NCBI RefSeq assembly: GCF_964033635.1
Contig: NZ_OZ035533.1
Coordinates: forward strand, 6,667,001-6,731,000
Direction: 5' to 3'
From: Chitinophaga sp. MM2321
GTDB taxonomy: Bacteria > Bacteroidota > Bacteroidia > Chitinophagales > Chitinophagaceae
DNA: 64,000 bases
Below are positions 61,182 to 64,000 of the stretch, piece after piece (positions within the stretch are counted from its first letter, which is position 1; every line of letters begins with the position of its first letter). The notes beneath the pieces are model-generated. The model did not search any database, was not told the DNA's origin, and worked only from the letters and a program-made list of their open reading frames with translations. Position numbers and translations under genes: made by a program.

Positions 61182-62210
61182 ATGAAAACTGAGAACAATG
61201 ATGTGCAACGCCACAGGCGTATTATTTTCCGATTGGTTACCTGCCTGTTTATTTTAGGGCTGCTGGTAGTAGTGGAAACCTGTTTTATTTTTGGGTATCT
61301 ATGGTGGCGGCCATCGGGTAAGACGGATACACCCGCTACAGAGGCTGCATCAGCTGTTGCTGCAAAAGAACCTGCCTTATGGCAGCCGCCTGCGGAAAGC
61401 AGCATCCCTGCCGGCGAAAAGGGCGACGCCATTCGTTATGGCAAGGCGCTGATCAGTGAAACGGCCCGTTACCTGGGTCCTAAAGGAAGTGTGTTGCAGC
61501 TCTCCAATGGAATGAACTGTCAGAACTGCCACCTCAATGCAGGCACCAGCCCCTTTGGTAACAACTATAGCCGGGTAGCTGCCAACTATCCCAAGTTCAG
61601 GGCGAGGTCCGGCACCAGCGAATCTGTTTACAAGCGTATCAGCGATTGTTTTGAGCGGAGCCTCAACGGTAAGGCGCCAGACACTTCCAGCAAAGAAATG
61701 GTGGCCATGAAGGCCTATATTGAATGGGTGGGCACCGGTGTGAAAAAAGACGAAAGCCCCGCGGGTAGCGGTATTAAAAAAGTACCTATGCTTACCCGTG
61801 CTGCGGATGTTGCCGGCGGCAGCAAGGTTTACACACAAAAATGCCAGACCTGTCATGGTAAAAACGGAGAAGGCTTACTACAGCCCGATGGCGTGGTATA
61901 TACTTTCCCGCCACTATGGGGGCCGCAAAGCTACAATGATGCTGCGGGTCTTTTCCGGCTCTCTAACTTCGCCGGCTATGTGAAATATAATATGCCTTTT
62001 GGCGTAACTTACGAAAACCCACAGCTGACAGATGAAGAAGCCTGGGACGTTGCTGCTTTTATTAACTCGCAGCCACGGCCACATAAAGATCAATCCGGCG
62101 ACTGGGTCGATATTAAAAAGAAGCCGATCGATTTCCCGTTTGGTCCCTATGCGGATGCTTTCTCTGAAAAACAGCATAAGTATGGCCCTTACCAACCGAT
62201 GAAACCTTAA
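61182..62210 (+). CDS. TsdA-like dihaem cytochrome c
   Basis: A 342-residue membrane-anchored periplasmic protein (anchor about 15-38) with two haem sites, CQNCH 113-117 and CQTCH 221-225. The part after the first site, GTSPFGNNYSRVAANYPKFRARSG, then RISDCFERSLNGK and EMVAMKAYIEWVG, follows thiosulfate dehydrogenase/tetrathionate reductase TsdA; Cys156 in RISDCFERS is a candidate for the unusual cysteine haem ligand of that family. Met271 (NMPFG) may bind the second haem. Likely reaction: thiosulfate to tetrathionate or the reverse. First gene of a three-gene unit with a DsrE protein and a binding protein. Confidence 0.82.
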   Translation: MKTENNDVQRHRRIIFRLVTCLFILGLLVVVETCFIFGYLWWRPSGKTDTPATEAASAVAAKEPALWQPPAESSIPAGEKGDAIRYGKALISETARYLGPKGSVLQLSNGMNCQNCHLNAGTSPFGNNYSRVAANYPKFRARSGTSESVYKRISDCFERSLNGKAPDTSSKEMVAMKAYIEWVGTGVKKDESPAGSGIKKVPMLTRAADVAGGSKVYTQKCQTCHGKNGEGLLQPDGVVYTFPPLWGPQSYNDAAGLFRLSNFAGYVKYNMPFGVTYENPQLTDEEAWDVAAFINSQPRPHKDQSGDWVDIKKKPIDFPFGPYADAFSEKQHKYGPYQPMKP

Positions 62211-62232
62211 CATTATAAAATATAAACCGACC

Positions 62233-62652
62233 ATGAGAAAAGGAATCCTGCTGCTCTGCCTCTTCAGCCTGATAGGCACACAGTACGCCATGAGCCAGCG
62301 TAAAACAAAGTACAAGGCAGTGTATCAGCTGAACAGTGACAATGATAAGGTAATACGTGGCACCCTGCGTAATATTAAAAACGCCCTGGAAGATCCACGT
62401 CTGCAAAATAAACTGACCATTGAACTGGTAGCACATAGTGGTGGTGTAGCTTTATACAGAAAGGATCACCCTTATGAAGAACTGCTCCAGGACCTGAAAG
62501 CAAGAGGAGTGATACTGGTAGAATGCGAGAACACACTCAAAGAAAAGAAGATCAGTAAAGATGAACTTTTCCCTTTTGTAAATTATACACCCAGCGGAAA
62601 TGGTGAGCTGATCATCAAACAACAGGAAGGCTGGTCTTACGTACACCCATAA
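62233..62652 (+). CDS. Secreted DsrE family protein
   Basis: A 139-residue protein of the DsrE/sulfur-relay fold with a signal peptide (ending YAMSQ), so it is periplasmic, unlike classic cytoplasmic DsrE or TusD. Words: KAVYQLNSDNDKVIRGTLRNIKNALED, IELVAHSGGVALYRK and ILVECENTLKEKKI; Cys98 in VECENT is the candidate sulfur-carrying residue. It starts 22 bases after the cytochrome gene. A periplasmic sulfur-carrier role beside TsdA would fit; this is inference. Confidence 0.82.
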   Translation: MRKGILLLCLFSLIGTQYAMSQRKTKYKAVYQLNSDNDKVIRGTLRNIKNALEDPRLQNKLTIELVAHSGGVALYRKDHPYEELLQDLKARGVILVECENTLKEKKISKDELFPFVNYTPSGNGELIIKQQEGWSYVHP

Positions 62653-62662
62653 ACGATACACC

Positions 62663-63583
62663 ATGACGAAACATATTATAACACTGCTGGTAGCGAACCT
62701 GCTATTGGCCGGTAGTCTCTTTGCCCAGGATCATCGCTTTGATCCGCCATGGAACACACCACCCCAGGGTGGTGTACACTTTACCGTACCTGGTATCGAC
62801 AATGTACCTGATCTGTTTGGCGATATCATTGACCCGCAGCTGGTGATCTTTTTTGCAGGTAATCAGTTTATGGTCATAGACTCTTTAATCGCCGACTTTA
62901 AAAAGGCTTATCCACAATATACACGTGTGTTTGCAGAAACGCTGCCGCCGGGCATCCTGGCACAGCAGATTGCTACCGGATCGCTGGTGATGGGCAACCT
63001 GCGCATTGAAATAAAACCTGACATCTACACCGCAGGAAAGGGCCGTATTGATCAGCTCCGTGATAGCTTCTCTGTTGTGAAAAATTATGCGGGTAATACC
63101 CTCGCTATCATGGTACAGAAAGATAATCCAAAAAAGATCCGCTCTTTGCGGGACCTGGCGCGGAAAGATGTGCGGGTAAGTATGCCCAATCCCGCCTGGG
63201 AAGGCATCGGCAAACGCATAGAAGAAGCATATGTAAAAGCCGGTGGTACTGCTTTACAGCATAGTATTATGGAAGATAAAGTGAAAACAGGTACCACTTA
63301 TCTTACGAAAATCCACCACCGCGAAACGCCGCTGCGCGTTTTATATAAACAGGCAGATGCAGGCCCTGTATGGTTTACGGAAGCCTACTATCAGCAGTTA
63401 CTGGGGCATCCGGTATCTTCGGTAGCTATTCCGGCAAAGGAAAATATCAAAGCATCCTATTGGGCGGGTATTTTGAAAACAGCGCCACATCAGCAGGCGG
63501 CCACTGATTTCATGGCTTTCCTGTTGGGAGACCGCGGACAAAGTATTTACCGGCACTTCGGCTTTACGCCGCCGGAGTTTTAG
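62663..63583 (+). CDS. Orphan periplasmic substrate-binding protein (ModA-like)
   Basis: A 306-residue exported type-2 periplasmic binding protein (signal peptide ending LFAQ). Domain words: LVIFFAGNQFMVIDSLIADFKKAYP near residue 60-85, NTLAIMVQKDNPKKIRSLRDLARKDVRVSMPNPAWEGIG (key words KDNPKKIRSL and RVSMPNPAWEG) and AATDFMAFLLGDRGQSIYRHFGF. The fold group includes molybdate- and sulfate-type binding proteins, but no ABC permease or ATPase is adjacent. It starts 10 bases after the DsrE gene, so it belongs to the cytochrome-DsrE unit. Ligand may be a sulfur or oxoanion species; a link to the molybdenum genes in the window cannot be excluded. Confidence 0.7.
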   Translation: MTKHIITLLVANLLLAGSLFAQDHRFDPPWNTPPQGGVHFTVPGIDNVPDLFGDIIDPQLVIFFAGNQFMVIDSLIADFKKAYPQYTRVFAETLPPGILAQQIATGSLVMGNLRIEIKPDIYTAGKGRIDQLRDSFSVVKNYAGNTLAIMVQKDNPKKIRSLRDLARKDVRVSMPNPAWEGIGKRIEEAYVKAGGTALQHSIMEDKVKTGTTYLTKIHHRETPLRVLYKQADAGPVWFTEAYYQQLLGHPVSSVAIPAKENIKASYWAGILKTAPHQQAATDFMAFLLGDRGQSIYRHFGFTPPEF

Positions 63584-63590
63584 TATATAA

Positions 63591-63630
63591 AAAAAGGGCT
63601 GACCGAAGCATATCGGTCAGCCCTTTTTTT
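63591..63630. terminator. Two-way intrinsic terminator
   Basis: AAAAAGGGCTGACCG (63591-63605) and CGGTCAGCCCTTTTT (63614-63628) pair perfectly with an eight-base loop; A-run and T-run flank the stem, so it works in both directions. It ends the cytochrome unit and the convergent macroglobulin gene. Confidence 0.92.
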
Positions 63631-63640
63631 ATTCCTTTCT

Positions 63641-64000
63641 CTACTTCGTTACCTCTACCCATTTTCCCGGTATAAATGCATGTATGGTATTATCATACAT
63701 CGCTTCGCAGGAAGTAGCCGGAAGATAATACCGGCCCAGGTATGCAGCATTCAGCAGCACGTTGTACGTACGTGTTTTATTTTCTTCAATATTAAAATAA
63801 GTATACACCCTGTCATCACGTATATCCATATACGTAGCTGGTGACGAATGGAATGCGCTGTCATTATCCATTAAGCGGGTATTGAGTATTTCCCATCCTG
63901 ACGGGAAGATCTGCGACAGTGCCATTTGTTCGTAGTAGCCGCGTTTGCCGGGGTTGTGAATGGTAACAGTGGCCATGAAGTCGCTGCCCTGCCGCATGGT
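63641..64000 (-). CDS. Alpha-2-macroglobulin family protein, 3' end (runs off the window)
   Basis: Only the last ~119 residues are inside; the gene continues past the right edge. Words TVTIHNPGKRGYYEQMALSQIFPSGWEILNTR (key words NPGKRGYYEQMALSQIFPSGWE), DIRDDRVYTYFNI and YLPATSCEAMYDNTIHA resemble the C-terminal domain of bacterial alpha-2-macroglobulins, periplasmic protease traps that often accompany pbpC. It is on the same strand as pbpC, with the cytochrome unit between them on the opposite strand. Confidence 0.85.
   Translation of the reverse strand, partial: TMRQGSDFMATVTIHNPGKRGYYEQMALSQIFPSGWEILNTRLMDNDSAFHSSPATYMDIRDDRVYTYFNIEENKTRTYNVLLNAAYLGRYYLPATSCEAMYDNTIHAFIPGKWVEVTK

Noticed and set aside
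1..64000. tRNA or rRNA genes
   Set aside because: No cloverleaf with the TTC-loop and acceptor pairing, and no rRNA-like sequence, was recognised by eye in the gaps; a covariance scan could not be run.

Overview
The window looks like chromosomal DNA from a member of the Bacteroidota, most probably a Chitinophaga-like organism (Chitinophagaceae). The reasons are the gliding-motility genes gldB, gldF and gldG, a MurF-alanine racemase fusion, a TonB-dependent receptor with a carboxypeptidase-regulatory-like front domain, DUF1800/DUF1501 and DUF5777 proteins, lipoboxes ending in Cys on many exported proteins, few Shine-Dalgarno sites, and -7 boxes of the type TAnnTTTG. The genus is an inference from gene content. 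I saw no rRNA, tRNA, CRISPR array, insertion sequence or prophage; gene density is high and both strands are used.

Layout. 0.1-10 kb: MurF-Alr fusion, TerC-type membrane protein, gldG and gldF, cysteine desulfurase, methylmalonyl-CoA epimerase, and a second, free-standing murF. 10.1-14.8 kb: a run of exported proteins (cytochrome-like lipoprotein, YceI, DUF5777 barrel), a small HExxH protein, apaG, gldB and an outer-membrane barrel. 14.9-18.6 kb: nadE, serS and an acetyltransferase. 18.6-24.9 kb: a nearly complete molybdenum-cofactor locus on both strands (moeB-like with rhodanese, TauE/SafE exporter, moaA, moaD, moaE, mobA, moaC, moeA) with no molybdoenzyme beside it. 24.9-32.2 kb: the DUF1800/DUF1501 pair, a lipoprotein and two peptide transporters (OPT and POT families). 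32.4-40.5 kb: purD, then the cell-elongation operon mreB-mreC-mreD-mrdA-rodA and a metallo-beta-lactamase-fold enzyme. 40.5-45.6 kb: an ECF sigma factor with an anti-sigma-like membrane protein and a Spy-like protein, then a lone C-terminal transketolase subunit, galE and rmlA.

45.7-53.5 kb is the most interesting part. A PiT phosphate transporter and its PhoU-like partner lie divergently from a PlcP/LpxH-type metallophosphoesterase, an unknown small protein, a TonB-dependent receptor and a large lipoprotein. In front of each of these last four genes I found four or five 7-base repeats at an exact 11-base period, ending exactly 8 bases before a -7 box. This is the architecture of a PhoB operator, so the block reads as a phosphate-starvation island in which membrane-lipid turnover, an unknown protein and an outer-membrane uptake pair would be switched on together.

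53.5-64 kb: YHS lipoprotein, M13 peptidase, small membrane protein, truncated haemoglobin, rarA, pbpC, then a three-gene unit (TsdA-like dihaem cytochrome, secreted DsrE protein, orphan periplasmic binding protein) with a consensus promoter, and the 3' end of an alpha-2-macroglobulin gene running off the right edge.

A second window-wide signal is a set of long, nearly perfect palindromes (20 to 51 base arms) in the gaps between genes, several of which reach into stop codons and supply the last residues of the proteins on one or both sides.
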